Shown: positions 52,231-61,792 of the stretch, one piece after another
Position numbering within the stretch: the first letter of the stretch is position 1
How the letters are laid out: each line of letters starts with the position of its first letter
Assembly (NCBI RefSeq): GCF_900104795.1
Contig: NZ_FNTG01000001.1
Location: forward strand, 4,092,001 to 4,156,000
Source: Burkholderia sp. WP9
GTDB taxonomy: Bacteria > Pseudomonadota > Gammaproteobacteria > Burkholderiales > Burkholderiaceae
Reading direction: 5' to 3'
DNA: 64,000 bases
Notes under the pieces: generated by a model
The model's input: the letters and a program-made list of their open reading frames with translations, nothing else
Database searches by the model: none
What the model was told of the DNA's origin: nothing
Made by a program: the position numbers and the translations under genes

Positions 52231-53904
52231 ATGGACAAAATCTGGCTGAAATCTTATCCACCCGGCGTTCCCGCAGAGATTGACCCGACCCGCTATTCGT
52301 CGCTCGGAGAACTGCTGGAAGAAGCCTTCCGCGAACACCGCGCGAAACCGGCGTTCGTCTGCATGGACAAGACGATCAGCTATGGCGAACTCGACGCGCT
52401 TTCGCGCAAGCTGGCAGCCTGGTTCCAGTCGAAGGGCCTTGCCCGCGGTACGCGCATCGCGATCATGATGCCGAACGTGCTGCAATATCCGGTGGCGATT
52501 GCCGCTATCCTGCGCGCGGGCTACGTGGTCGTGAACGTGAACCCGCTTTATACCCCACGCGAATTGGAGCATCAGCTCAAGGACAGCGGCGCGGAAGCGA
52601 TCATTCTGCTCGAGAACTTTGCAGTCACGCTGCAGGCGATCGTACGCAACACCGCGGTCAAGCATGTCGTCGTGGCCGCGATGGGCGATCTGATGGGGAT
52701 CAAGGGCACGCTTGTGAACTTCGTCGTGCGCAAGGTGAAGAAGATGGTGCCGGCATGGAGTCTGCCAGGTCACGTCAAATTCAATACTGCGATCGCGGAG
52801 GGCGGACGCCAGAAATTCAATCCGGTGCAGCAAGGCCCGAACGATGTCGCGTTTCTCCAATATACGGGTGGCACGACAGGCGTGGCCAAGGGTGCGACGC
52901 TACTGCATCGGAATCTGATCGCCAATGTGCTGCAGTCGGAGATCTGGCTCGATCCGGTTCGCGCGAATCGCACGGACATCGATCAGTTCATCACCGTCGT
53001 TGCATTGCCGCTGTATCACGTATTTGCGCTGACGGTTTGCGGGTTGCTGACCATCCGTACCGGCGGCCTCGGCGTGCTGATTCCGAATCCGCGCGACATT
53101 CCGGGCATGATCAAGGCGCTCGAAGGGTATGCGATCACGACAATTCCCGCCGTCAACACGCTGTATAACGCGATGTTGAATAGCCCGGATTTCCATAAGC
53201 TCGATTTTTCGAAGCTGATCGCCGCGAACGGTGGCGGAATGGCGGTGCAGGAGGCCGTTGCCAAGCGCTGGTACGAGCATACGCACACGCCGATCATCGA
53301 AGGATACGGGTTGTCGGAAACGTCGCCGTGCGTGACCTGCAATCCGGTGACCGTCACGGAATACAGCGGGACAATTGGCTTGCCGCTGCCGTCGACGGAA
53401 ATCTCGATTCGTGACGACGAAGGCAACGAAGTGCCGCTCGGCCAGCCGGGCGAAATCTGCATCCGCGGTCCGCAGGTCATGGCGGGTTACTGGAACCGGC
53501 CCGACGAAACGGCGAAAGTGATGACGTCGGATGGCTTCTTCAAATCGGGCGATGTCGGCCTGATGAACGAACGTGGCTTCGTCAAGATCGTCGACCGTAA
53601 GAAGGACATGATTCTCGTGTCGGGTTTCAACGTCTATCCGAACGAAATCGAAGACGTCGTGGCCAAACTGCCGGGTGTGTTCGAAGTCGCCGCGGTCGGT
53701 GTACCGGATCAGCATTCCGGCGAAGCGGTGAAGCTGTTTGTCGTGAAGAAGGACCAGGCGCTCACCGACGCCGACATCTTCGCGTACTGCAAGCAGCAGT
53801 TGACTGGCTACAAGCGGCCTAAGATCGTCGAATTCCGTACTGAATTGCCGAAGAGCAATGTCGGCAAGATTCTGCGCCGCGAGTTGCGCGACGGGCGAGC
53901 ATAA
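52231..53904 (+). CDS. fadD: Long-chain-fatty-acid-CoA ligase
   Basis: 557 aa ANL enzyme. P-loop YTGGTTGVAKGATLLH starts near 211, YGLSETSP follows and the C-terminal SGFNVYPNEIEDVV and SNVGKILRRELRD provide the hinge and catalytic Lys. Activates fatty acids to acyl-CoA for beta-oxidation. Strong ribosome binding site AAAGGAGGAG. A rho-independent terminator lies 67 bp after the stop. Confidence 0.92.
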   Translation: MDKIWLKSYPPGVPAEIDPTRYSSLGELLEEAFREHRAKPAFVCMDKTISYGELDALSRKLAAWFQSKGLARGTRIAIMMPNVLQYPVAIAAILRAGYVVVNVNPLYTPRELEHQLKDSGAEAIILLENFAVTLQAIVRNTAVKHVVVAAMGDLMGIKGTLVNFVVRKVKKMVPAWSLPGHVKFNTAIAEGGRQKFNPVQQGPNDVAFLQYTGGTTGVAKGATLLHRNLIANVLQSEIWLDPVRANRTDIDQFITVVALPLYHVFALTVCGLLTIRTGGLGVLIPNPRDIPGMIKALEGYAITTIPAVNTLYNAMLNSPDFHKLDFSKLIAANGGGMAVQEAVAKRWYEHTHTPIIEGYGLSETSPCVTCNPVTVTEYSGTIGLPLPSTEISIRDDEGNEVPLGQPGEICIRGPQVMAGYWNRPDETAKVMTSDGFFKSGDVGLMNERGFVKIVDRKKDMILVSGFNVYPNEIEDVVAKLPGVFEVAAVGVPDQHSGEAVKLFVVKKDQALTDADIFAYCKQQLTGYKRPKIVEFRTELPKSNVGKILRRELRDGRA

Positions 53905-53970
53905 GCCAGCAGAATCGAGCGCTAATCACGTACGAAGCAGGCACGAAGTGGTGCATTAGCAAAAAAGAGC

Positions 53971-54004
53971 AAAAGCCCGGCAGAGGAAAGTTTGCCGGGC
54001 TTTT
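53971..54004 (+). terminator. fadD terminator
   Basis: AAAAGCCCGGCA / TGCCGGGCTTTT inverted repeat, 10-nt loop, continuing into T6. Confidence 0.9.
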
Positions 54005-54067
54005 TTCCGTTTATGCCACCGCCGTCACCATTTAAAGTCGGCCAATCGGCGATGCGCCGCAAGCCAT

Positions 54068-54093
54068 AAAAAAAGGCGCCCGAAGGCGCCTTT
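54068..54093 (-). terminator. Porin gene terminator
   Basis: On the minus strand AAAGGCGCC, loop TTCG, GGCGCCTTT followed by more T: an extra-stable tetraloop hairpin with a T7 run, 27 bp past the porin stop. Confidence 0.92.
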
Positions 54094-54119
54094 GAGGCAA
54101 ACTGCTTTATTACGACTTA

Positions 54120-55289
54120 TTAGAACTTGTGGCGGATACCGACGCGAGCTGCGAGTTGGTTCTGGTTCGACGAACCCGACAGGCCGTTGATGCCTGCCGT
54201 TGCGTCGACCGTAGCGCCTGCTGCGTTGACCGTGTCGCCCAGAGCGTGTTGGTACACACCGATCACGTACACGTCCGTGCGCTTGGACAGGAAGTAGTCC
54301 ACGCCGATCGCGCCTTGGTGGTACTGAGCACGCGAGTTGCCGTTGATTTCCGCGCCGCGGGTGTAGTCATACGCTGCGCCGACCAACAATGCCGGGGTCA
54401 ACTGATACTTGAAGTTCAGTTCCGCGTTGTTGAACGTAGCCGACTGGCCCTTGAACGGCGATGCGAACGAAGCGCCCAGGTTGCCGAAGCGGATGTTCGA
54501 GTACGTCACGCCGACCGTTGCTGCGCCGAACGTGTATGCGCCGCCTGCACCGATGACCTGGTACGTGTTAGCCGATGCGAAGCCAGCGTAGACCGGCGAG
54601 CTCACAGCAGCGGCCGGTGCTGCAGCCGTACCGCCGTTGTTGAACAGGCCACCCGAAGCTGCCGGGCTGCGTGCGTTCAAATAACCAACGCCGAGAACGA
54701 GGGGACCGTTGTTGTAGCCAGCGCCCAACGACCAGATCTGGTTCGACGTGACGTTGCCAGCAACGCCGCCGAAGCTGTACGTGCCGCCGAACTTCAGGCC
54801 ACCGTAGTCAACGCTCGTGTACTTGACCGTGTTGTTCGTGCGGTATGCGTTGTTGAAGTTGTCGATGTCGCCCGGGTGAGCAGCGATGTAGCCGCCCCAC
54901 TGGTCGCCGGCTTCCAGCGGACCAACGTAGTCGACGACGGAGTCGTACTGACGACCCAGCGTGACCGTACCGAATTGGCTCGACAGGCCGACGTAAGCTT
55001 GACGACCGAACATCAGGCCGCCTTGACCCAGCTTGCCGTTGTTCACGTCAAAGCCGTTTTCCAACACGAAGATTGCCTTCAGACCGCCGCCCAGATCTTC
55101 CGTGCCACGCAGGCCGAAACGCGAGCCTTGCATAACGCCGCTGGACAGGTTGTACAGGTGCTTGCCACCCGAGTTGGTGTTGATGTTGAAGCCTTCGTCA
55201 ATGATACCGTACAGGGTCACGCTGCTCTGAGCATGTGCGACGCCTGCGAATGCGCCCAGTGCTGCGAGAGCGAGAAGCGACTTTTTCAT
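54120..55289 (-). CDS. Gram-negative general porin
   Basis: 389 aa outer-membrane porin of the Burkholderia OpcP/Omp38 class. Signal peptide MKKSLLALAALGAFAGVAHA is followed by the mature start QSSVTLYGIIDEGFN. The eyelet/strand segment SRFGLRGTEDLGGGLKAIFVLENGF and C-terminal ...QLAARVGIRHKF (final Phe needed for Bam recognition) are typical. Forms a trimeric 16-strand barrel for small solutes. The start with SD GGAG and a clear sigma70 promoter are upstream; a hairpin terminator follows. Confidence 0.94.
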   Translation of the reverse strand: MKKSLLALAALGAFAGVAHAQSSVTLYGIIDEGFNINTNSGGKHLYNLSSGVMQGSRFGLRGTEDLGGGLKAIFVLENGFDVNNGKLGQGGLMFGRQAYVGLSSQFGTVTLGRQYDSVVDYVGPLEAGDQWGGYIAAHPGDIDNFNNAYRTNNTVKYTSVDYGGLKFGGTYSFGGVAGNVTSNQIWSLGAGYNNGPLVLGVGYLNARSPAASGGLFNNGGTAAAPAAAVSSPVYAGFASANTYQVIGAGGAYTFGAATVGVTYSNIRFGNLGASFASPFKGQSATFNNAELNFKYQLTPALLVGAAYDYTRGAEINGNSRAQYHQGAIGVDYFLSKRTDVYVIGVYQHALGDTVNAAGATVDATAGINGLSGSSNQNQLAARVGIRHKF

Positions 55290-55336
55290 CGAATGATCTC
55301 CAAGGATTACGAATCTTTTGTACAAGGCAGAATATT

Positions 55337-55365
55337 TATCTAGCGTTGAGGCCTTGCTTGTCCAA
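55337..55365 (-). promoter_or_regulatory. Porin promoter
   Basis: On the minus strand TTGGAC (55365-55360), 17-bp spacer, TAGATA (55342-55337), about 50 bp before the porin start codon. Confidence 0.65.
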
Positions 55366-55380
55366 CTTCGCGAGAAGTTG
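55363..55380. repeat. Inverted repeat overlapping the porin -35
   Basis: CAACTTC / GAAGTTG, perfect 7-bp arms around GCGA. It covers part of the -35 hexamer and could be an operator. Confidence 0.55.
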
Positions 55381-55592
55381 CACGTAATGTAACAAAAGGC
55401 CTACATGGGACAAAGAAAAAGGAGCGGGACAGGAAGCCTCCTGTTTCGTTTACGCAACATGGTCTAAAATCAGAAATTGGCTGCCGGATTCACCCGGTTT
55501 GAAGCTTTTCGCGAAGCCTGTTTTGCGCCGTAAAGCCTTATGGCGCGGACCAGTTGGATCGATGAGGCGGCTGTTGAACGAGGGAGCGCGGA

Positions 55593-56231
55593 ATGTTTCT
55601 GGATGAGTTGATTAGCGAGTTTGATCGGGGTTTACGCTCAATGACCGGTGTGTCGCGAATGAGTCGCCCGCTGCCGGTTCCGCACGAATCCGCGGTGACG
55701 GATGCGGCGCCCGAACTCTCGCCGGCCGAGCGTGCACACTCGGCTGGGTTGATGCGCGTGAACCACGTCGGCGAGGTATGCGCCCAGGCGCTCTATCAGG
55801 CACAGAAACTTGCGACCAAGTCTCCTTCGTTGCGTGTCGTGTTCAATCGCGCTGCGATCGAGGAGGAGGATCATCTCGCTTGGACTTCCAGGCGGCTCGA
55901 AGCCCTCGATTCGCGTCCCAGTCTGCTGAACCCGCTGTGGTATGCCGGCGCGCTGGCAATCGGCCTCGCGGCAGGGCGCATGGGCGACCGTGTCAGCCTC
56001 GGCTTCATGGCCGAAACCGAGCGTCAGGTGGAGCAGCATCTCGATAGCCATCTGGAACAACTGCCGGCAGCCGACCGGGAGTCACGCGCGATCGTCGAGC
56101 AGATGCGCGTGGACGAGGTGGAGCATGGCAAGGCCGCCATGGACGCCGGCGGGGTCGAGTTGCCATTCCCCGCGCGCGCGCTCATGCGCGCCGTGTCGAA
56201 AGTCATGACTCGCACTGCCTATTACATATAA
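55593..56231 (+). CDS. coq7: Demethoxyubiquinone hydroxylase Coq7
   Basis: 212 aa di-iron carboxylate protein that hydroxylates demethoxyubiquinol at C6 in ubiquinone synthesis. Iron ligands occur in [17 protein letters not shown] (Glu of NHVGE), [19 protein letters not shown] and MRVDEVEHG. Membrane-bound by amphipathic helices. Replaces UbiF in many beta- and alphaproteobacteria. Promoter region shared with no other gene; located just before the dcw cluster. Confidence 0.94.
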   Translation: MFLDELISEFDRGLRSMTGVSRMSRPLPVPHESAVTDAAPELSPAERAHSAGLMRVNHVGEVCAQALYQAQKLATKSPSLRVVFNRAAIEEEDHLAWTSRRLEALDSRPSLLNPLWYAGALAIGLAAGRMGDRVSLGFMAETERQVEQHLDSHLEQLPAADRESRAIVEQMRVDEVEHGKAAMDAGGVELPFPARALMRAVSKVMTRTAYYI

Positions 56232-56506
56232 GTTCGCGTCCTCTATTTACGTACCTCCCGAAAGTGGACCGGCGCATCGCGCGCCGTCCATCTGAAGTAC
56301 TCGGCAACGCCATCCCACACTGCCCGATCCCGCTTGACGATCTCTTTCATTCCGCGCCTTTCCCTCGCACTTTTCACGTATCACCTTCACAAGTTGCACT
56401 AGCTCATTCATTTATAACGGTTTTCCGTTTTTATGTCCGACGTGAAGGAGTCGCGCTAAGTCCTTGTTCTAACAAACAAAATTCGTCGGAAAACCGTGTA
56501 TCTCCC
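56232..56506. other. Intergenic region upstream of the mra promoter
   Basis: 275 bp, lower in GC than its surroundings, with no supportable gene. No riboswitch-like structure recognised. Confidence 0.4.
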
Positions 56507-56535
56507 TTGACCCCTGTTTAGCGTTCCTCTAAAGT
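56507..56535 (+). promoter_or_regulatory. mra (dcw cluster) promoter
   Basis: TTGACC at 56507-56512, 17-bp spacer, TAAAGT at 56530-56535. The -10 overlaps the first MraZ-type repeat. Confidence 0.75.
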
Positions 56536-56573
56536 GGGAGACAGTGTGAGAAAGTGTATTTTTGTGTGATCTC
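56534..56573 (+). promoter_or_regulatory. MraZ operator: four 10-bp direct repeats
   Basis: Units begin GTGGGAG, GTGTGAG, GTGTATT and GTGTGAT at 56534, 56544, 56554 and 56564, exactly 10 bp apart. The first contains the TGGGN core of the MraZ site known from E. coli (three TGGGN repeats with 5-nt gaps). Overlap with the -10 and start site fits autorepression by MraZ. Confidence 0.7.
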
Positions 56574-56641
56574 ACAGGCGGTTTCGGGTAGATTTTCACG
56601 AATCGGGCAGCGGGCGCAAACGCGCCACAGGGGAGAGCGAA

Positions 56642-57070
56642 GTGTTCCAAGGGGCGTCGGCGCTGACGCTCGATGCGAAAGGGCGGATGTCTATTCCCTC
56701 TCGGTATCGGGATGCGCTGCAAACACAGGCAGAGGGCCGGGTGACGATCACCAAGCACCCGGACGGCTGCCTGTTGCTCTTTCCGCGCCCGGAGTGGGAA
56801 ATCTTTCGCGACAAGGTCGACAAGCTGCCCATGAACGCGACCTGGTGGAAGCGCATTTTTCTCGGCAATGCAATGGACGTCGATATGGACGGCGCAGGGC
56901 GCGTGCTCGTGTCGCCGGAATTGCGCACGGCCGGCGGTTTGGAAAAAGAAGTGACCTTGCTCGGCATGGGTCGTCACTTCGAGTTATGGGATGCACAAAC
57001 TTATGCCGCGAAGGAACAGGCGGCAATGGCAGAGGGCATGCCCGACGCCCTGAAAGATTTCACGTTCTGA
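56642..57070 (+). CDS. mraZ: Transcriptional regulator MraZ
   Basis: 142 aa, GTG start with GGGGAGAG as ribosome binding site. Two tandem SpoVT/AbrB-like domains, starting [22 protein letters not shown] and [21 protein letters not shown]. Forms ring-shaped oligomers that bind the TGGGN repeats of its own promoter and dampen dcw expression. First gene of the cluster; rsmH follows in 15 bp. Confidence 0.95.
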   Translation: MFQGASALTLDAKGRMSIPSRYRDALQTQAEGRVTITKHPDGCLLLFPRPEWEIFRDKVDKLPMNATWWKRIFLGNAMDVDMDGAGRVLVSPELRTAGGLEKEVTLLGMGRHFELWDAQTYAAKEQAAMAEGMPDALKDFTF

Positions 57071-57085
57071 TCGCGGTTTACTTAT

Positions 57086-58039
57086 ATGGCGCCTGCGATG
57101 GGAAATGAATTGCAGCATCGCACGGTGCTGCTGGAAGAAGCGGTTCAAGCGCTGGTCACACGCGCGGACGGCGTGTATGTGGACGGCACGTTCGGGCGCG
57201 GTGGTCATAGCCGGCTGGTGTTGGAGAAGCTGGGTGAGTCGGGGCGTCTGATCGCTTTCGACAAAGACCCGCTCGCCATCGCCACGGCTCAGCAGATCAC
57301 GGATCCGCGCTTTGGCATCGTGCACGAGAGTTTTGCTTCACTGCGCACCGCGATTGCGGAGCGCGGCGTAGGACGGGTGTCGGGCGTTTTGCTGGATCTG
57401 GGCGTGTCGTCGCCGCAAGTCGACGATCCGGAGCGGGGCTTCAGCTTCCGCGCCGACGGCCCGCTCGATATGCGGATGGACCCGACGCGCGGCGAATCGG
57501 CTGCTGACTGGCTGGCGCGGGCCACGGTGCAGGAATTGACGGAGGTGATACGAGATTATGGGGAAGAACGGTTTGCTTTTCAGATTGCAAAGGCGCTTGT
57601 TGCTCGCCGGGCAGAGTCCGACCGTCTTGGGCCTCTCGTCAGCACGGGCGAGCTTGCCCAAATCGTGGCTAACGTCGTCAAAACCCGTGAGAAGGGCAAG
57701 GATCCGGCAACCCGCACCTTTCAAGCTATACGGATTCACATCAATCAAGAGCTTGCGGAGCTGCAAGTCGTTTTAGAAGCAGCGTTGTCGCTGTTGGAGC
57801 AAGGGGGGCGGCTGGTGGTCATCAGCTTTCATTCGCTCGAGGATCGGATCGTCAAGCGATTCATGCAGGCGCACGCCAGTACGCCTGCGGTGGATCGCCG
57901 TCTGCCGATTCGCGCAGTCGATCTGCCGAGCCCTCCGCTCAAGATCATCGGCCGCGTGTTCGCGAGCGACGCTGAAGTCGCCGCGAACCCGCGCGCCCGT
58001 TCTGCCGTGATGCGCGTGGCGGAGCGGATCGCGCCATGA
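57086..58039 (+). CDS. rsmH: 16S rRNA m4C1402 methyltransferase RsmH
   Basis: 317 aa (an ATG 12 bp later is also possible). N4-methylates C1402 of 16S rRNA. SAM-binding [33 protein letters not shown] and [14 protein letters not shown] segments are intact. Overlaps ftsL by 4 bp. Confidence 0.95.
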   Translation: MAPAMGNELQHRTVLLEEAVQALVTRADGVYVDGTFGRGGHSRLVLEKLGESGRLIAFDKDPLAIATAQQITDPRFGIVHESFASLRTAIAERGVGRVSGVLLDLGVSSPQVDDPERGFSFRADGPLDMRMDPTRGESAADWLARATVQELTEVIRDYGEERFAFQIAKALVARRAESDRLGPLVSTGELAQIVANVVKTREKGKDPATRTFQAIRIHINQELAELQVVLEAALSLLEQGGRLVVISFHSLEDRIVKRFMQAHASTPAVDRRLPIRAVDLPSPPLKIIGRVFASDAEVAANPRARSAVMRVAERIAP

Positions 58040-58386
58040 ACCGCCTCAATATCTTCCTGCTGATGATCGTGATGGGCTGCGCCTTGTCTGTCGTCAACGC
58101 GACCAATCAGCAGCGTCAGATCTTTATCCAGTTGCAGCGCGCTCAATCGCAGGAGCGCCAGCTGCAGCAGGACTATTCGCAACTTCAATATCAGCAGAGC
58201 GCGTTGTCGAAAACGTCGCGCATCGAGCAGATCGCCACTGATTCCCTGAAGATGCAATCGGTTACGACCGGCCGTACCCAGTACCTCACGCTCGATCCGG
58301 GCGCGGCAAAGGCTGAAGATGCGCCGATCCCGACTTCCGGCCCAGCCTCGGCGCCGGTGGCGACCCGTCGCGGAGGCGTGCGATGA
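58036..58386 (+). CDS. ftsL: Cell division protein FtsL
   Basis: 116 aa bitopic protein: one N-terminal membrane helix (about 5-22) followed by a Gln-rich coiled coil (about 28-60, [20 protein letters not shown]). It joins FtsB and FtsQ in the divisome and helps activate FtsI-FtsW. 4-bp overlaps with rsmH and ftsI indicate coupled translation. Confidence 0.93.
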   Translation: MNRLNIFLLMIVMGCALSVVNATNQQRQIFIQLQRAQSQERQLQQDYSQLQYQQSALSKTSRIEQIATDSLKMQSVTTGRTQYLTLDPGAAKAEDAPIPTSGPASAPVATRRGGVR

Positions 58387-60248
58387 AAAAATCGTCGGCT
58401 CGCAAGAGCGTGGCTTTCTCGGCCAATCCGATCCTGTCGGTGCGCCTGCCGATGTGGCGCTCCAAGCTCGTCGTGTTCATGCTGTTCATGGCGTTCGTCG
58501 CGCTCACCGCGCGCGCGTTCTGGATTCAGGGCCCGGGCAACGCGTTCTATCAGAAGCAGGGTGAAATCCGCTATCAGCGCCGCCTCGAATTGCCGGCCAC
58601 GCGCGGCAAGATTCTCGATCGCAACGGGCTCGTGCTGGCCACGAGTTTGCCGGTGCGCGCGATCTGGGCTATCCCCGAATCGGTGCCGGACGACCTCGGC
58701 GCCGACAAGCTGACTTCGCTCGGCAAATTGCTCGGCATGACGAACAAGGAGCTGCGCGCCAAGCTGTCGGAGGACAAAACCTTCGTCTATGTGAAGCGCC
58801 AGGTGCCGGTGGACATCGCGGAAAAAGTCACGGGGCTCGACATCCCAGGCATTTACGCGCGCGACGAGTACAAGCGCTTCTATCCGGAAGGCGAGATCAC
58901 GGCCCACCTGATCGGCTTCACCAACGTGGAAGACGAAGGCCAGGAAGGCGTCGAACTCGGCGACCAGAAGCTGCTCGCCGGCATGTCGGGCAGCCGCCGC
59001 GTGATCAAGGACCGCATGGGCCACATCATCGAGGACGTGGACGAGCAGGTCGTGCCGCACAACGGCCAGGACGTGGATCTTTCGATCGACAGCAAGATTC
59101 AGTACATCGCTTATACGAACCTGAAGGCGGCCGTCGAAAAATTCAAGGCGAAGGCCGGCGCGGCGATGGTGATCGACGTGCGTACCGGTGAAGTGCTGGC
59201 GCTCGTGAATTACCCCACGTACAACCCGAACGACCGTTCCCACCTGACCGGCGACCAGTTGCGCAATCGCATCCTGACCGACACGTTCGAGCCCGGCTCG
59301 ATCATGAAGCCGTTCACGGTCTCGCTCGCGCTCGATCTGCACCGCGTCACGCCGACTACACTGGTTGATACAGGCGGCGGCCGCTTCGTGCTCGACGGTG
59401 CGCCGATTACCGACGACAGCGCGTTCGGCGTGCTGACGGTGGGCGGCGTGATCCAGAAGTCGAGCAACATCGGCGCGACGAAGATCGCCATGCAGCTCAA
59501 GCCCGAAGAGATGTGGAACATGTACACCAGCATCGGTCTCGGCCAGGCGCCGAAGGTCGGCTTCCCGGGCGCGGCGGCGGGCCGTCTGCGTCCGTGGAAG
59601 GGCTGGCGCCGTATCGAACAGGCGACCATGTCGTATGGCTACGGTCTGTCGGTGTCGCTGTTCCAGTTGGGCCGCGCTTACACCGCGATTGCGCATGACG
59701 GCGAAATCATGCCGGTATCGATCTTCCGCACGCCTGGCGATCAGCCGGCCACCGGCCCGCAAATCTTCGCGCCGACCACGGCTCGCGAAGTGCGCGCCAT
59801 GCTCGAAACCGTCACGGCGCCGGGCGGCACGTCGCCGGATGCGGCGGTGCCGGGCTATCGCGTCGGCGGCAAGAGCGGTACGGCGTACAAGCACGGCGCG
59901 CACGGTTACGACCACTCCAAGTATCGCGCGTCGTTCGTCGGCATGGCGCCGATGCCGAATCCGCGCATCGTCGTGGCCGTTTCGGTCGACGAGCCGACGG
60001 CGGGAAGCCACTTCGGTGGTCAGGTGTCGGGTCCGGTGTTCTCGGCGATCGTCGGCGATACGTTGCGTTCGTTGAATGTGCCGCCGGACATGCCGGTCAA
60101 GCAGATGGTGGTGTCCGACGACTTGGCCCCGGCCGCGCCGGGCGCGCCCGCCACGCCAGCCACGGCCAAGAAACTTTCCACCAGCGCCGGCGCCAAGAAG
60201 ATGACGATTTCCGCGAACGCGAAAAGCCACCCGGGAGTCGTGCGATGA
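58383..60248 (+). CDS. ftsI: Septal transpeptidase FtsI (PBP3)
   Basis: 621 aa class B penicillin-binding protein. N-terminal membrane helix (about 28-46), dimerisation/pedestal domain, then the transpeptidase with SxxK at Ser306-Lys309 (GSIMK), SxN at 360-362 (SSN) and KSGT at 497-500. Cross-links septal peptidoglycan. The C-terminal about 45 residues are Ala/Pro/Lys-rich and non-conserved. Overlaps murE by 4 bp. Confidence 0.96.
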   Translation: MKKSSARKSVAFSANPILSVRLPMWRSKLVVFMLFMAFVALTARAFWIQGPGNAFYQKQGEIRYQRRLELPATRGKILDRNGLVLATSLPVRAIWAIPESVPDDLGADKLTSLGKLLGMTNKELRAKLSEDKTFVYVKRQVPVDIAEKVTGLDIPGIYARDEYKRFYPEGEITAHLIGFTNVEDEGQEGVELGDQKLLAGMSGSRRVIKDRMGHIIEDVDEQVVPHNGQDVDLSIDSKIQYIAYTNLKAAVEKFKAKAGAAMVIDVRTGEVLALVNYPTYNPNDRSHLTGDQLRNRILTDTFEPGSIMKPFTVSLALDLHRVTPTTLVDTGGGRFVLDGAPITDDSAFGVLTVGGVIQKSSNIGATKIAMQLKPEEMWNMYTSIGLGQAPKVGFPGAAAGRLRPWKGWRRIEQATMSYGYGLSVSLFQLGRAYTAIAHDGEIMPVSIFRTPGDQPATGPQIFAPTTAREVRAMLETVTAPGGTSPDAAVPGYRVGGKSGTAYKHGAHGYDHSKYRASFVGMAPMPNPRIVVAVSVDEPTAGSHFGGQVSGPVFSAIVGDTLRSLNVPPDMPVKQMVVSDDLAPAAPGAPATPATAKKLSTSAGAKKMTISANAKSHPGVVR

Positions 60249-61792
60249 GCGCGCTGCGCGAGAAGCATCCCGAGCAGCGGCAAATCGCCGACGCCCTCAA
60301 CTGGCTGCACGCTCACGTGCAGCCAGGCGCACATCTGCACGCCGACACGCGCTCGCTTGCGGCCGGCGACGCGTTTTTCGCCTACGCAGTGGACGGCGCG
60401 GACAACCGCCCGTTCATCTCGGGTGCGCTCGAACGTGGCGCCGCCGCCGTGCTGGTTCAGCCCGAGGGTTTCAGCGGTGCGATCGATCCGTCGAACACGC
60501 TCGCCGTGCCGGCGTTGAACGAACTCGCGGGTTCGATCGCAAGCGGCTGGTACGACGATCCGAGCGACAGCATGCTGACGGTCGGCGTCACCGGCACGAA
60601 CGGCAAGACGTCGTGCAGCCAGTGGATCTCGGCGGCGTTGACCGCGCTCGGCACGCGTTGCGCGATCATCGGCACGCTCGGCACGGGTCTGCCCGGCCAA
60701 CTGGTGCACACCGGCTTTACGACGCCCGACGCACCGCAACTGCAACGCAGCCTCGCGCAGTTGCGCGACGCGGGCGCGCAGGCGGTCGCCATGGAGGTGT
60801 CATCGCACGCGCTACACCAGGGGCGCGTGAACGGCACGGCGTTCGACATCGCCGTGTTCACGAATCTCACGCAAGACCATCTCGACTACCACGGCACGTT
60901 CGAAGCCTACGAAGCCGCGAAGGCCCGCCTCTTCGCCTGGCCGGAACTGCGCGCGGCCGTGATCAATCGCGACGACGCGGCCGGCCGCCGTTTGCTCGCC
61001 AGCACGCAAGGCCACGCGCGCACGATCGCCTACGGGTTGGGCGACCTGCAAAAAGACGCACCGCAAGCCGACGCATTGCTGCTCGCATCGAATGTGCGCG
61101 CAACCGCAACGGGCACCGCGTTCCATCTGAACACTTCTGACTGGGGCAATGCCGAAGTCGAAGTGCAGACGCTCGGCGCGTTCAACGTGAGCAATCTGCT
61201 CGGCGTGCTGGGCGCGTTGCTTGCCGCCGACGTGCCTTTCGAAGCCGCACTGGCCGAACTGGCGAAGCTCGAATCGGTGAACGGCCGCATGCAGCGTTTG
61301 GGTGGCCGCTTGCAGAACGACGAGCCGCTCGTCGTGATCGATTACGCGCACACGCCGGATGCGCTGGAAAAAACCCTCGAAGCGCTGCGCCCGATGGCAA
61401 CCGCACGCGGCGGCGAACTGATCTGCATGTTCGGCTGCGGCGGCGACCGCGACGCGACCAAGCGTCCGCTGATGGGCGCGATCGCCGAGAAGATCGCCGA
61501 CGGCGTGGTCGTGACCAGCGACAACCCGCGCAGCGAAGATCCGCAATCGATCATCGAGCAGATCGCGGCGGGTATGAAGGACGCGTCGAAGGCGCGCCGT
61601 ATCGAGGACCGCGCAAGCGCGATCCTGCAAGCGATCCGCAGCGCCGCGCGCGAAGACGTCATCGTGCTGGCCGGCAAAGGGCACGAAGCAACACAGGAAA
61701 TCATGGGTAAGAAACGCGCTTTCTCCGATCAGGATCACGCTCGCCTCGCGCTGGCCGCGCGCGCGACGCACGCACGCGGAGGTGGCGAATGA
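60245..61792 (+). CDS. murE: UDP-MurNAc-tripeptide synthetase MurE
   Basis: 515 aa Mur ligase. ATP loop GTNGKTS at about 117-123, and DNPR at 426-429, the motif that selects meso-diaminopimelate, so this is the Gram-negative DAP type. Adds the third residue to the peptidoglycan stem peptide. 4-bp overlaps with ftsI and murF. Confidence 0.96.
   Translation: MSALREKHPEQRQIADALNWLHAHVQPGAHLHADTRSLAAGDAFFAYAVDGADNRPFISGALERGAAAVLVQPEGFSGAIDPSNTLAVPALNELAGSIASGWYDDPSDSMLTVGVTGTNGKTSCSQWISAALTALGTRCAIIGTLGTGLPGQLVHTGFTTPDAPQLQRSLAQLRDAGAQAVAMEVSSHALHQGRVNGTAFDIAVFTNLTQDHLDYHGTFEAYEAAKARLFAWPELRAAVINRDDAAGRRLLASTQGHARTIAYGLGDLQKDAPQADALLLASNVRATATGTAFHLNTSDWGNAEVEVQTLGAFNVSNLLGVLGALLAADVPFEAALAELAKLESVNGRMQRLGGRLQNDEPLVVIDYAHTPDALEKTLEALRPMATARGGELICMFGCGGDRDATKRPLMGAIAEKIADGVVVTSDNPRSEDPQSIIEQIAAGMKDASKARRIEDRASAILQAIRSAAREDVIVLAGKGHEATQEIMGKKRAFSDQDHARLALAARATHARGGGE

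Noticed and set aside
58191..60230. 679-codon minus-strand open frame antisense to ftsI
   Set aside because: Same effect; ftsI carries all transpeptidase motifs.
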